DNA of 64,000 nt. Origin: Halomarinibacterium sp041392125. GTDB taxonomy: Bacteria > Bacteroidota > Bacteroidia > Flavobacteriales > Flavobacteriaceae. This document shows positions 49,306 through 57,986 of the stretch, piece by piece. The DNA lies in contig JAWKMR010000003.1 in assembly GCA_041392125.1 (NCBI GenBank), forward strand, positions 372,001 to 436,000, in the 5' to 3' direction. The position numbers were made by a program, and so were the translations under genes. Position 1 is the stretch's first letter, and each line of letters begins with the position of its first letter. A model generated the notes under the pieces. That model worked only from the letters and a program-made list of their open reading frames with translations, was not told the origin of the DNA and did no database searches.

Positions 49306-50294
49306 TGAAAAAAAGAGTTTTAATTACAGGTGCTGGTGGGTTTTTAGGGTCCCATCTTTGTGATCGATTTGTTGCTGAAGGGTTTGAGGTTATTGGTATG
49401 GATAATCTTATAACAGGGGATTTAAAAAATATAGAACATCTTTTTGAACTTTCACAGTTTCAATTTTATCATCACGATGTTACTAAATTTGTTCATGTTC
49501 CAGGAAACATAGACTACATCCTTCATTTTGCATCACCGGCAAGTCCCATAGACTACCTTAAAATTCCTATCCAGACATTAAAAGTAGGTTCCCTTGGAAC
49601 GCACAATTTATTGGGTTTAGCTAAAGAAAAAAAGGCAAGAATCCTTATTGCATCTACTTCCGAGGTTTATGGAGACCCACTAGTGCATCCACAAAGTGAA
49701 ACTTATTACGGAAATGTAAATACCATTGGGCCTCGTGGGGTTTACGATGAGGCAAAGCGTTTTCAAGAATCTATTACCATGGCCTATCATCGTTTCCACG
49801 GATTGGAAACTAGGATTGCCAGAATTTTTAATACCTACGGCCCTCGAATGCGATTAAACGATGGAAGGGTAATACCAGCATTTATGGGTCAAGCATTACG
49901 CGGGGAAGATTTAACCGTATTTGGCGATGGGCTGCAAACTCGGTCGTTCTGCTATGTAGATGATCAAATAGAAGGTCTTTTTAGGTTGTTAATGAGTGAT
50001 TATGAATTACCCGTTAATATTGGAAATCCAGAAGAAATTACCATCTTGGATTTTGCGAAGGAAATAGTGAAATTAACAAATACCCATCAAAAGATTGTCT
50101 ATGAACCGCTACCAAAAGATGATCCATTGCAAAGGCAACCCGATATCTCATTGGCGAGAAAAATTTTAAACTGGGAACCCAAAATATCTCGGGAAGTTGG
50201 AATGAAGAAAACATTTGATTACTTTAAAGGGTTAACCAAAGAAGAATTATATAGAAGTGAACATAAAGATTTTTCAGCCCATAATAGGCGTTAA
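49305..50294 (+). CDS. UDP-glucuronate decarboxylase (UDP-xylose synthase)
   Basis: Extended SDR of 329 aa from the ATG at 49305. UXS enzymes convert UDP-glucuronate to UDP-xylose. The nucleotide motif is VLITGAGGFLGSHLCDRF (about 4-21), followed by HFASPASPIDYLKIPIQTLKVG (about 73-94). STSEVYGDPLVHPQSE (about 117-132) precedes the GPRGVYDEAKR catalytic block and RIFNTYGPRMRLNDGRVIP. This is the UXS pattern rather than that of generic epimerases. Together with Ugd it gives UDP-xylose, so the surface polysaccharide probably contains xylose or a derivative. Confidence 0.93.
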   Translation: MKKRVLITGAGGFLGSHLCDRFVAEGFEVIGMDNLITGDLKNIEHLFELSQFQFYHHDVTKFVHVPGNIDYILHFASPASPIDYLKIPIQTLKVGSLGTHNLLGLAKEKKARILIASTSEVYGDPLVHPQSETYYGNVNTIGPRGVYDEAKRFQESITMAYHRFHGLETRIARIFNTYGPRMRLNDGRVIPAFMGQALRGEDLTVFGDGLQTRSFCYVDDQIEGLFRLLMSDYELPVNIGNPEEITILDFAKEIVKLTNTHQKIVYEPLPKDDPLQRQPDISLARKILNWEPKISREVGMKKTFDYFKGLTKEELYRSEHKDFSAHNRR

Positions 50295-50296
50295 CT

Positions 50297-51652
50297 ATGA
50301 TTTTTAAGAGAGGAAGATACTCAGGGTTTTTAAGACCTATTTCTTATATCATTGATTTATTATTAATCAATACCTTAGCTTTTCCTCTTTTTGAAGACAA
50401 GGTTTTTTTTATCAATTATGCAGTTTTTATTTCATTGACCTGGATTGTTATCGCCCTTAGATCCAATTTTTATGAAATTTACAGATTTACTCGCGTCACA
50501 AACATCCTTACACTTACAGGAAAGCAATCCACCTTTTTTATCTTATTGGTTTTTGCTTTTTTTGGTTTTTTTAGAAATTTTTCTCATACCTCCTATGAAA
50601 TTTTAAAATACACCTTATACGTGATGGCATGTATTACCATTGCAAAATTGGCGGTATTTTATTTATTAAAAAAATATAGGGTTTTATTAAAAGGTAATCT
50701 TAGACAGGTTGTCATTATAGGGCTTAATCAAAAAACAGATCAATTACGAAAATTTTTTCAGGAAAACCCGGAATACGGCTATGTTTTACAAAAAACGTTT
50801 GATTTAGACGGAAATCAAAAAACATCTTTGGAAGAATGCCTCAAATATATAAGTGAAAACCCTATTGATGAAATTTATTCTTCCGTAGCCAAGCTTAGTA
50901 ATAAAGAATTATCTACTCTTATTGATTATGCCGATAATAACCTAAAAATTCTGAAGTTTTTACCCGATAATAAAGAAATTTACAGTAAACGATTGGATTT
51001 TACGTATTACGGATACCTACCAATATTGTCCCTTAGAAAAATTCCCATTGAAGAACCCTTCAATAAATTCTTAAAAAGGAGTTTTGATATTTTAATTTCT
51101 ACAATAATCATTGTTGGAATTCTCTCATGGCTTACACCTATTTTGGCGATTTTAATTAAGCTTGAATCCAAAGGCCCCGTATTTTTTAAGCAAAAGAGGA
51201 ATGGACTAGATTATAAAGAATTTTATTGCTATAAATTTAGATCTATGCGTCCCAACCCCGAGGCACATTTGCATCAAATTAGAAAAAATGATCCAAGAGT
51301 AACAAGGGTAGGTAAAATTATCAGAAAAACCAGTATAGATGAGTTGCCTCAATTTATCAATGTTTTAAAGGGCGAAATGTCTGTAGTAGGCCCAAGACCG
51401 CATATGGTAAGCCACACCCAAATGTATGCTAAAAGAATTGATAAATTTATGGTTCGCCATTTTATTAAACCAGGAATTACAGGCTTAGCACAGGTGAGTG
51501 GTTATAGAGGAGAAGTTGAAGACGATAATCATATTATAAACAGAGTAAAATATGATATTTTTTATCTTGAAAATTGGTCGTTATTTTTAGACATCAAAAT
51601 AGTGTTTCAAACGGTATATAATGCATTACGAGGAGAAGAAAAAGCCTATTAG
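50297..51652 (+). CDS. Polyprenyl-phosphate sugar-1-phosphate transferase (priming enzyme, WbaP/WcaJ type)
   Basis: Initiating glycosyltransferase of 451 aa. The N-terminal half has about 4 membrane helices and a CoA-binding-like soluble region (QVVIIGLNQKTDQLRKFFQENPEYGY, about 136-161). A fifth helix (about 262-282) precedes the catalytic bacterial sugar transferase domain: GPVFFKQKRNGLDYKEFYCYKFRSM (about 295-319), RKTSIDELPQFINVLKGEMSVVGPRPHM (about 344-371) and ITGLAQVSGYRGEVE. It loads the first sugar phosphate onto undecaprenyl phosphate. The gene overlaps the next one by 32 bp. Full-length, with all motifs intact. Confidence 0.95.
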   Translation: MIFKRGRYSGFLRPISYIIDLLLINTLAFPLFEDKVFFINYAVFISLTWIVIALRSNFYEIYRFTRVTNILTLTGKQSTFFILLVFAFFGFFRNFSHTSYEILKYTLYVMACITIAKLAVFYLLKKYRVLLKGNLRQVVIIGLNQKTDQLRKFFQENPEYGYVLQKTFDLDGNQKTSLEECLKYISENPIDEIYSSVAKLSNKELSTLIDYADNNLKILKFLPDNKEIYSKRLDFTYYGYLPILSLRKIPIEEPFNKFLKRSFDILISTIIIVGILSWLTPILAILIKLESKGPVFFKQKRNGLDYKEFYCYKFRSMRPNPEAHLHQIRKNDPRVTRVGKIIRKTSIDELPQFINVLKGEMSVVGPRPHMVSHTQMYAKRIDKFMVRHFIKPGITGLAQVSGYRGEVEDDNHIINRVKYDIFYLENWSLFLDIKIVFQTVYNALRGEEKAY

Positions 51653-52430
51653 CGTTACTGAAGCTCCTTTGGTTTCAATTATTACTCCCACTTTTAATTC
51701 TGAAGCCTATATTCAACAAACCATTGCTTCTGTTCAAGCTCAAACCTATTCAAATTGGGAGCATATTTTGGTGGATGATGCTTCATTAGACAATTCGGGT
51801 TCAATGGTTGAAGAAATTGCTAACGTTGATTTTCGGATTAAATTTATTCAACTTAAAAAAAACCAAGGAGCAGCTTATTGCAGAAACCTTGCCACTGAAA
51901 AAGCGAATGGAACGTTTATTGCTTTTTTAGACAGTGACGATTATTGGCATCCTGAAAAACTTGAAAAACAAATTAGCTTAATGTTAAAGCAAGACCAATG
52001 GGTTTCTTTTACGAACTATTTGCATATAGATGAAGAGGGAAAATCTTTAAAGAAAAGAATTCTTGTAATGCCAAAACTTTCTTATCGAAAACAATTACTT
52101 AATAACTACATAGGAAATCTTACAGGAATTTATAATGTTGAAAAATTGGGAAAAATTATAGCACCCAACATTCGGAAACGGCAAGATTGGGCGGTGTGGT
52201 TAGAAGCCATTAAACGCAGTGGAAAATCTGCTTTAGGGATTCAAGAAGACTTGGCTTATTACAGAGTAAGAAAAGACTCAATAAGTGCCAATAAATTGAA
52301 ATTAGTAAAATATAATTATTTGTTTTATCGGAGTCTTGGTTTTAATATAGTTAAATCGGGATGGTATTTATTACGGTTTTTTTGCGAGTATTTTTTAGTA
52401 CGACCGAAGTATATTCAATCGCTAAAGTAA
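51621..52430 (+). CDS. Glycosyltransferase family 2
   Basis: GT-A glycosyltransferase of 269 aa. The donor-binding opening is VSIITPTFNSEAYIQQTIASVQAQTYSNWEHILVDDAS (about 18-55) and the metal-binding DxD-type motif is FLDSDDYWHPEKLEKQ (about 101-116). A QDWAVWLEAIKRSGK region near 190 fits the acceptor site. It extends the polysaccharide. The ATG at 51621 lies inside the preceding CDS by 32 bp; an in-frame TTG at 51669 is an alternative. The convergent CapK-like gene overlaps its end by 9 bp. Confidence 0.92.
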   Translation: MHYEEKKKPISVTEAPLVSIITPTFNSEAYIQQTIASVQAQTYSNWEHILVDDASLDNSGSMVEEIANVDFRIKFIQLKKNQGAAYCRNLATEKANGTFIAFLDSDDYWHPEKLEKQISLMLKQDQWVSFTNYLHIDEEGKSLKKRILVMPKLSYRKQLLNNYIGNLTGIYNVEKLGKIIAPNIRKRQDWAVWLEAIKRSGKSALGIQEDLAYYRVRKDSISANKLKLVKYNYLFYRSLGFNIVKSGWYLLRFFCEYFLVRPKYIQSLK

Positions 52431-53729
52431 ACTTACAAACTGCTTCAGTTTGCCCCGACGACTTCTATCAAGCACCTCTGCCCTTTCAAAATCCAATTGA
52501 ATACCTTCCTCTAAATATTTAAAAAGTGCTTGTTTTATGGTTTCAATTTCCTCCTCGGTTAATTCCCTTCCCGAAGTATAAATAATTTTAAATTGGTCAA
52601 TAGCGTGTTGTTCAACCACAAACTCTTTAACGTTGCCATCGTCTTCAATAACGCTTTTGGTGACGTAATAAAAAGTAAGTCCGGGAACTGTTTTTCCGCT
52701 GGGAAGGGTTGCCACATCGTTCGTGCGACCAATCAATTCTTTTAAAATAGGCTTTTTAAAGGTACTTTTTTCTGAAAATATACCCGTATCACCTATGTCG
52801 TAGCGAATCATAGGATGCGCTTTGTTATAGAGCGAAGTAATTACAATTCTTCCAGATTGCCCATTAGGGACGGGCTTGTTGTTTTCGTCCAGAATTTCCA
52901 CAAAAAGAGTATCGCTGTTAACCACAAACTCACCTTGGGTATTCGTGAACGCAATGAGGTCTAATTCGCTGGCCCCATATTCGTTAATTACAGGAACACC
53001 AAATACCTTTTCCATCAGCTTTTTGTCAGTTTCATAAAGCATTTCACTGGTAACAATGCAATATTTTAAACTTGGGCAAACCGAAGTTAAGACCATTCCT
53101 TTTTTCTGAAGAAATTTTGCAAACAACACAATAGAGCTTGTATATCCGTTAATGTAATCGAATTTTTTTTTCTTGAAAACAGATAAAAATTGTTCGAGTT
53201 TTTTATCTGAAAGATCGAAAACAGGAAACCGATATCGGCTACTCAATCTATCTTTCAATCGTTCTTTTTGGTAGCCAAAAGTATCTAGCGGAATACCATA
53301 AAACCGTGCTTGTAATGAGGTGTGAAAATTTAATCCAAACCATCCAAACCTATCAAAAATCTCTGCCCAAGTAAGTGCATGACACAGTTTGTCTTTTGCA
53401 AAAATAAAGGGATGCCCGCTAGAGCCCGAAGTTTTGTTGATGTAAATATCTTTTTTTGAAAACCCTTTCGAAAGCCTTTCAGTTAAAGGAATTTGTAGAT
53501 CACTTTTTTGCATCACAGGAACAGCTTCCCAGGAATCCATTTTCGTGGTTCCTGTAAATTTTTTGTAAAAAGGAGTAAACTGAAGATGATAGCGAACAAT
53601 ATCCATTCGCTTTTCAGAAATAAAGGTTTCGTAATTCTCTTCCGGGATAGCTTGAATGGCTTTCAATTGCTTTTTGGCCTCCTCTATCGGGAAACCGTTC
53701 CAACGCAATGAAAGTTCAAATAAATTCAA
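52422..53729 (-). CDS. Phenylacetate-CoA ligase-like / CapK family adenylate-forming protein
   Basis: Acyl-adenylating enzyme of the PaaK/CapK group, 435 aa from the TTG at 53729 (MNLFELSLRWNGFPIEEAKKQL); no ATG lies near the N-terminus, and the in-frame extension to 53762 looks non-coding. The AMP-binding loop is YINKTSGSSGHPFIFAKD (about 95-112), with NEYGASELDLIAF (about 248-260) and RYDIGDTGIF (about 307-316). CapK-like proteins recur in polysaccharide loci, but their acyl substrate is mostly unknown. It is the only minus-strand gene of the locus and marks its right edge. Confidence 0.85.
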   Translation of the reverse strand: MNLFELSLRWNGFPIEEAKKQLKAIQAIPEENYETFISEKRMDIVRYHLQFTPFYKKFTGTTKMDSWEAVPVMQKSDLQIPLTERLSKGFSKKDIYINKTSGSSGHPFIFAKDKLCHALTWAEIFDRFGWFGLNFHTSLQARFYGIPLDTFGYQKERLKDRLSSRYRFPVFDLSDKKLEQFLSVFKKKKFDYINGYTSSIVLFAKFLQKKGMVLTSVCPSLKYCIVTSEMLYETDKKLMEKVFGVPVINEYGASELDLIAFTNTQGEFVVNSDTLFVEILDENNKPVPNGQSGRIVITSLYNKAHPMIRYDIGDTGIFSEKSTFKKPILKELIGRTNDVATLPSGKTVPGLTFYYVTKSVIEDDGNVKEFVVEQHAIDQFKIIYTSGRELTEEEIETIKQALFKYLEEGIQLDFERAEVLDRSRRGKLKQFVSLL

Positions 53730-53763
53730 TGTAAAATAATTAGGGGGGCAATTTACAAACAAT

Positions 53764-53771
53764 TATTTTTG
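53764..53771 (+). promoter_or_regulatory. -7 promoter box for purD
   Basis: TATTTTTG, exact TAnnTTTG match 23 bp before the purD ATG, in the divergent region shared with the CapK-like gene. Confidence 0.55.
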
Positions 53772-53794
53772 AAGCCGAAACAAAATACACCCAC

Positions 53795-55066
53795 ATGAAT
53801 ATTCTTGTATTGGGCTCTGGCGGCAGAGAACACACTTTTGCTTATAAAATTACCCAAAGTACTCATTGCTCAAAATTATTTGTAGCTCCCGGAAATGCCG
53901 GTACCGAAGGAATTGCGACCAATCTTCCTATTTCCGTAAATGATTTTGAAGCGATAAAAAAAGCCGTAATTGAAAATCATATTGAAATGGTCGTTGTAGG
54001 ACCCGAAGATCCTCTGGTAAATGGGATTCAGGATTTTTTTAAAGCCGATGCACAATTACAACACGTAATGCTCGTTGGGCCTTCAAAAAAAGGGGCATTA
54101 TTAGAAGGAAGTAAAGAGCGGGCCAAAGAATTTATGATGCAACATAACATTCCAACAGCGGCTTACCAGAGTTTTACTTCCGAAAGTTTAGAAAGAGGGA
54201 AACAATTTTTGGAAACATTGAATCCACCCTATGTGTTGAAAGCCGATGGATTGGCTGCCGGAAAAGGGGTTTTGATTTTGAAGGATATTGACGAGGCCAA
54301 AGCAGAACTAGAAAATATGCTGGCTAATGCAAAATTTGGCACAGCAAGTAGTAAAGTGGTGATTGAAGAGTTTCTCGACGGAATTGAGCTAAGCATTTTT
54401 GTACTTACCGATGGCAAAAATTACAAAATCCTACCCACGGCAAAAGATTACAAGCGTATTGGCGTAGGAGACACAGGTTTAAATACCGGTGGTATGGGAG
54501 CGGTTTCTCCAGTTCCTTTTGCAGATGAGGTATTGATGAAAAAAATTGAAGAACGTATTGTAAAACCTACCGTAAAGGGTTTAAAAATTGAAGAAATAGA
54601 CTATAAAGGATTTGTTTTTATTGGGTTAATAAAAGTAAATAATGAACCTTATGTAATAGAGTACAATGTTCGTATGGGCGATCCTGAAACCGAAGTAGTG
54701 CTGCCAAGAATTAAAACCGATTTAGTAGCTTTATTGGAAGCAACAGCAAAACAAAAACTAAACGAAATAACACTTGAAATTGATGAAAGAGCAGCTACAA
54801 CGGTGATGGTAGTTTCAGGAGGATATCCTGAAGCTTATGAAAAAGGAAAAGAAATTTTAGGCATTGAGAAAGTAAAGGATTCTATAGTATTTCATGCTGG
54901 GACTACTCTAAAAGAGGGAAAAGTAGTTAGTAATGGAGGGCGTGTTTTAGCTGTAACCTCGCTGGATACCGATTTTAGAAAGGCCATAAAAAAATCGTAT
55001 CAAGAAATAGAAAAACTATCTTTTGATACGATGTATTACAGAACCGATATCGGTTTTGATCTTTAG
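53795..55066 (+). CDS. purD: Phosphoribosylamine--glycine ligase (GAR synthetase)
   Basis: Second step of purine biosynthesis, ATP-grasp enzyme of 423 aa. Signatures are the N-terminal ILVLGSGGREHTFAYKI (about 3-19), VVVGPEDPLVNGI (about 66-78), ADGLAAGKGVLILKD (about 150-164), the ATP-grasp KDYKRIGVGDTGLNTGGMGAVSP (about 216-238), and EYNVRMGDPETEVVLPR (about 288-304), which holds the metal ligands. The length is canonical. It converges with the DUF6341 gene by a 4-bp overlap. It is a core gene bordering the polysaccharide locus on the right. Confidence 0.97.
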   Translation: MNILVLGSGGREHTFAYKITQSTHCSKLFVAPGNAGTEGIATNLPISVNDFEAIKKAVIENHIEMVVVGPEDPLVNGIQDFFKADAQLQHVMLVGPSKKGALLEGSKERAKEFMMQHNIPTAAYQSFTSESLERGKQFLETLNPPYVLKADGLAAGKGVLILKDIDEAKAELENMLANAKFGTASSKVVIEEFLDGIELSIFVLTDGKNYKILPTAKDYKRIGVGDTGLNTGGMGAVSPVPFADEVLMKKIEERIVKPTVKGLKIEEIDYKGFVFIGLIKVNNEPYVIEYNVRMGDPETEVVLPRIKTDLVALLEATAKQKLNEITLEIDERAATTVMVVSGGYPEAYEKGKEILGIEKVKDSIVFHAGTTLKEGKVVSNGGRVLAVTSLDTDFRKAIKKSYQEIEKLSFDTMYYRTDIGFDL

Positions 55067-55302
55067 TTTTTTCCTAAGAAAGAATGAGAAGTTTGTGTTC
55101 TATCTTCTTCGCCATTGGCATTGAAAATGGACAATTGTTTCATCCAATAAAAGAAGGCTGCAAAACCAATAGCCAGTAATATCCAGCTTACCATATTAGA
55201 CACCCACCAATTATCTACCCCTAATCTTAACGCATCATAAGGAGCAAATAAAACACTTTCAGCAAAAGATTGAATGCCTTCAAAAAAACCTTTCCAAGTC
55301 AT
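55063..55302 (-). CDS. DUF6341 family small membrane protein
   Basis: Protein of 79 aa from the ATG at 55302 (MTWKGFFEGIQSF). One long membrane helix at about 38-55 (MVSWILLAIGFAAFFYWM), preceded by an amphipathic segment with DNWWVSN and followed by a polar tail (NGEEDRTQTSHSFLGKN). The family is confined to flavobacteria as far as I know, and its function is unknown. It is divergent from the DUF6427 gene with 36 bp between starts and has an exact -7/-33 promoter. Confidence 0.78.
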   Translation of the reverse strand: MTWKGFFEGIQSFAESVLFAPYDALRLGVDNWWVSNMVSWILLAIGFAAFFYWMKQLSIFNANGEEDRTQTSHSFLGKN

Positions 55303-55320
55303 AGTAGTATATTTATACCG

Positions 55321-55351
55321 CAAAAATAGAAATAAAGCATGATGCTTACAA
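55321..55351 (-). promoter_or_regulatory. Promoter for DUF6341 (TTG - 20 nt - TATTTTTG)
   Basis: Minus-strand -7 TATTTTTG at 55321-55328 and TTG at 55349-55351, 20 nt apart. The -33 element lies inside the first codons of the divergent DUF6427 gene. Confidence 0.65.
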
Positions 55352-56262
55352 GCTTTTTTGGTAAATCTAGTCCCATCAATTTTTTATTGCTGGGTATTTT
55401 TATTGCTGTTTTTTGTGTACTGAAAGTTATTTTGGGAGACGGTTTCACACTACAATGGCAAGCTATTTTAAGCCAAATAGGTATTGTGGTATTATTGGTA
55501 TTTTCCATGTTGTTGTTGGATTTTATTGTTAGAAAAAATTATTTAAATACCTCAAACACCTTTGCCATTTTTATCTTTTCTTGTGTGGTTGTTGTACTTC
55601 CAGTGATGCAGCATTTGGGGATGATGATTGCACAATTCTTTTTATTAATGGCTTTGCGTCGCATTTTCAGTATGACTTCTGAAAAGAATATAGAAAAGAA
55701 AATCCTAGACGCCTCATTATGGATTTTGCTGGCTTCCTATTTTTATTTTTGGAGCATTTTGATGTTCATTTTATTGTATATCGCTATTTTAAAACTTCCC
55801 CAAAAACCCTTTCGGTATTTATTAATTCCACCAGTGGGATTGTTTGGGATGCTACTTTTAGCAACTGCCTTTTTTTTAATGACAGATAATTCTTTTGCCT
55901 GGTTATCTAACTATGCAAAACCTATTTCATTTCACTTTACAATGTATAGTTTGGCAGAAGTTTGGGTGTTTTTAACCTTCTTTTTTTCAGTATTGATTTG
56001 GACTCTTTTTTTCAGAATTTCAAAGCTATCGGATGTCCCCAAAAAACTTCGAAATAACTACCTTTTGGTTATTTTTTCAGTAGTTGTTTCTGTATTTATT
56101 GTACTCTTTTCAGAAATTAAAATAGTAACGGAGCTCATTTTTTTAGCTGCCCCAAGTGCTATTGTTATTGCTGGATATTTAGAAAAAAATGACGATTTTT
56201 GGTTTAAAGAACTCCTGTCTTGGGTCTTTTTACTACTCCCTATTGTTTTTCTTTTTGTGTGA
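55339..56262 (+). CDS. DUF6427 family membrane protein
   Basis: Integral membrane protein of 307 aa with about 9 hydrophobic helices (for example 14-31, 43-63, 73-90, 97-108, 128-147, 158-176, 205-228, 243-260, 288-307) and short loops. It starts with SFFGKSSPINFLLLG, the pattern of flavobacterial DUF6427 proteins. No catalytic motif was noticed. It is paired with the divergent DUF6341, as commonly seen near purD in flavobacteria. A TATATTTA box at 55308-55315 could be its -7 element. Function unknown. Confidence 0.78.
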   Translation: MMLTSFFGKSSPINFLLLGIFIAVFCVLKVILGDGFTLQWQAILSQIGIVVLLVFSMLLLDFIVRKNYLNTSNTFAIFIFSCVVVVLPVMQHLGMMIAQFFLLMALRRIFSMTSEKNIEKKILDASLWILLASYFYFWSILMFILLYIAILKLPQKPFRYLLIPPVGLFGMLLLATAFFLMTDNSFAWLSNYAKPISFHFTMYSLAEVWVFLTFFFSVLIWTLFFRISKLSDVPKKLRNNYLLVIFSVVVSVFIVLFSEIKIVTELIFLAAPSAIVIAGYLEKNDDFWFKELLSWVFLLLPIVFLFV

Positions 56263-56325
56263 AGGCATTCTCCTTTAACAATAAAAATACTTAGCAAACA
56301 CTCATGCCATCCCACGACAATCTTT

Positions 56326-56333
56326 TATTTTTG
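56326..56333 (+). promoter_or_regulatory. -7 promoter box for the adenine methyltransferase gene
   Basis: TATTTTTG, an exact TAnnTTTG match 41 bp upstream of the TTG start at 56375. Confidence 0.5.
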
Positions 56334-56374
56334 AAAAATCGCAAATCGTTGTGTGATATTATCTTGGATACATA

Positions 56375-57373
56375 TTGAACTATATTGGCTCTAAATACAA
56401 ACTTTCTATCTTTCTTTTTGATACCATTTCCCAAACCGTGGGGAATGACCTATCTAACAAAGTATTTTGCGACCTTTTTGCGGGCACGGGTATCGTTGGA
56501 AGAACATTTAAAACCCACGCTAAACAAGTCATTTCAAACGACGTAGAGTTTTATAGCTATGTGTTAAACCGAAATTATATAGGGAACTACACACCCTTTG
56601 CTTTTGAGGAAAAGATAGAATTGCTGAACCACTTACAAGGGGAAAAGCGGTTTATTTTTCAACACTATTCCGAAGGTGGAAAAGAAGGAAGAAACTATTT
56701 TACTTCAGAAAATGGACAAAAAATAGATGCCATTCGCTCACAAATTGAAGTATGGAAAAACACTTCAGAAATTAATGATGATGAATATTATTTCTTTTTA
56801 GCCTCGCTCTTGGAAAGTGCCGATAAAGTGGCCAATACGGCTTCTATATATGGCGCGTATTTAAAGCAGATAAAAAAGTCGGCGGCAAAAACCTTGGTGT
56901 TGGAACCCGCCCTATTTGAAGAAACTTTAAGCCCCCATCAAGTATTTCAGAAGGATGCGAATCTATTAATTCAACAAATTGAAGGAGATATTCTATACCT
57001 CGACCCACCCTATAACGTTAGGCAATATGGAGCCAATTACCATTTGCTAAATACTATTGCAAAAATGGATACCTTTGCACCCAGAGGCGTGACGGGTTTG
57101 CGGGAATATTATAAAAGCAATTATTGCAAAGTTGGAAAAGTGCTGCAAAGCTTTACAGAATTGATTGGGAAAGCACAATTCAATTACATTTTTTTGAGTT
57201 ATAACAACGAAGGATTAATGACCCAAAAGGAAGTGCAACGTGTGATGGAGCAATTTGGAAATTATGATTTAGTGACCAAAAACTATCAACGCTTTAAAGC
57301 AGATAAAACCGAAAACCGCAATCACAAAGCCGCTACAACAGTAGAATATTTACACATACTTGAAAAAAAATAA
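56375..57373 (+). CDS. DNA adenine methyltransferase, D12 class, orphan
   Basis: N6-adenine DNA methyltransferase of 332 aa. The SAM motif is FCDLFAGTGIVGRTFK (about 31-46), preceded by the family opening NYIGSKYKLSIFL, and the catalytic DPPY motif is LYLDPPYNVRQYGANYH (about 206-222), followed by FNYIFLSYNNEGLM. Target-recognition residues lie between these blocks. The start is TTG (no ATG in front), matching the family N-terminus. No restriction endonuclease, S subunit or other RM component is adjacent. It ends 2 bp before the DUF4254 start. The recognition sequence cannot be predicted here. Confidence 0.9.
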   Translation: MNYIGSKYKLSIFLFDTISQTVGNDLSNKVFCDLFAGTGIVGRTFKTHAKQVISNDVEFYSYVLNRNYIGNYTPFAFEEKIELLNHLQGEKRFIFQHYSEGGKEGRNYFTSENGQKIDAIRSQIEVWKNTSEINDDEYYFFLASLLESADKVANTASIYGAYLKQIKKSAAKTLVLEPALFEETLSPHQVFQKDANLLIQQIEGDILYLDPPYNVRQYGANYHLLNTIAKMDTFAPRGVTGLREYYKSNYCKVGKVLQSFTELIGKAQFNYIFLSYNNEGLMTQKEVQRVMEQFGNYDLVTKNYQRFKADKTENRNHKAATTVEYLHILEKK

Positions 57374-57374
57374 T

Positions 57375-57983
57375 ATGTTTACCTCAACCGCCAATACCTT
57401 ATTTCAGGAAGTTATTAAAACCTATCATATTCAGGATGACCCTTATCAAACCTTTACCAATCCATATGATAAAGACTCGCAATTGTTGGAGCATTTATTG
57501 TACAGAAAATGCTGGATAGACACTGTGCAATGGCACTATGAAGATATTATTCGAGATCCTAATATTGACCCTGTTGCTGCACTTGATTTAAAAAGAAAAA
57601 TTGATGCTTCTAACCAAGATAGGACGGATATGGTAGAATATATCGACAGTTATTTTTTAGAAAAATATAAAGATGTTGAAGTACAACCCAATGCCACTAT
57701 TAATACCGAAAGCCCTGCTTGGGGCGTAGATAGGTTGTCTATTTTGGCACTGAAAGTATATCATATGAATGAAGAAGCGACTCGTAAAGATGCTTCCGAA
57801 ACTCATAGAACCGCTTGCCAAAAAAAGCTGGATGTATTATTAGAACAGCGAGTAGATTTAAGCACTGCGATTCAGCAATTATTAGATGATATTGCCCACG
57901 GAAGAAAATACATGAAAGTCTATAAACAGATGAAAATGTATAACGATGACGAATTGAATCCTGTGCTTCGAAACAAAAAATAA
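57375..57983 (+). CDS. DUF4254 family protein
   Basis: Soluble, mostly helical protein of 202 aa from the ATG at 57375, matching family DUF4254. Recognisable parts are LLEHLLYRKCWIDTVQWHYEDIIRDPNIDPVAALDLKRKIDASNQDRTDMVEYIDSYF (about 32-89), with its run of charged residues, and the central WGVDRLSILALKVYHMNEE (about 117-135). DUF4254 genes frequently sit beside a family 9 glycosyltransferase in Bacteroidota, as here (3 bp gap), suggesting a joint role in lipooligosaccharide core assembly. Function unproven. Confidence 0.85.
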   Translation: MFTSTANTLFQEVIKTYHIQDDPYQTFTNPYDKDSQLLEHLLYRKCWIDTVQWHYEDIIRDPNIDPVAALDLKRKIDASNQDRTDMVEYIDSYFLEKYKDVEVQPNATINTESPAWGVDRLSILALKVYHMNEEATRKDASETHRTACQKKLDVLLEQRVDLSTAIQQLLDDIAHGRKYMKVYKQMKMYNDDELNPVLRNKK

Positions 57984-57986
57984 GTA

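Noticed and set aside
33385..53762. A novel defence or signalling system in the 20 kb accessory locus
   Set aside because: The genes fit polysaccharide biosynthesis families; no nuclease, ATPase-effector or reverse transcriptase was seen.
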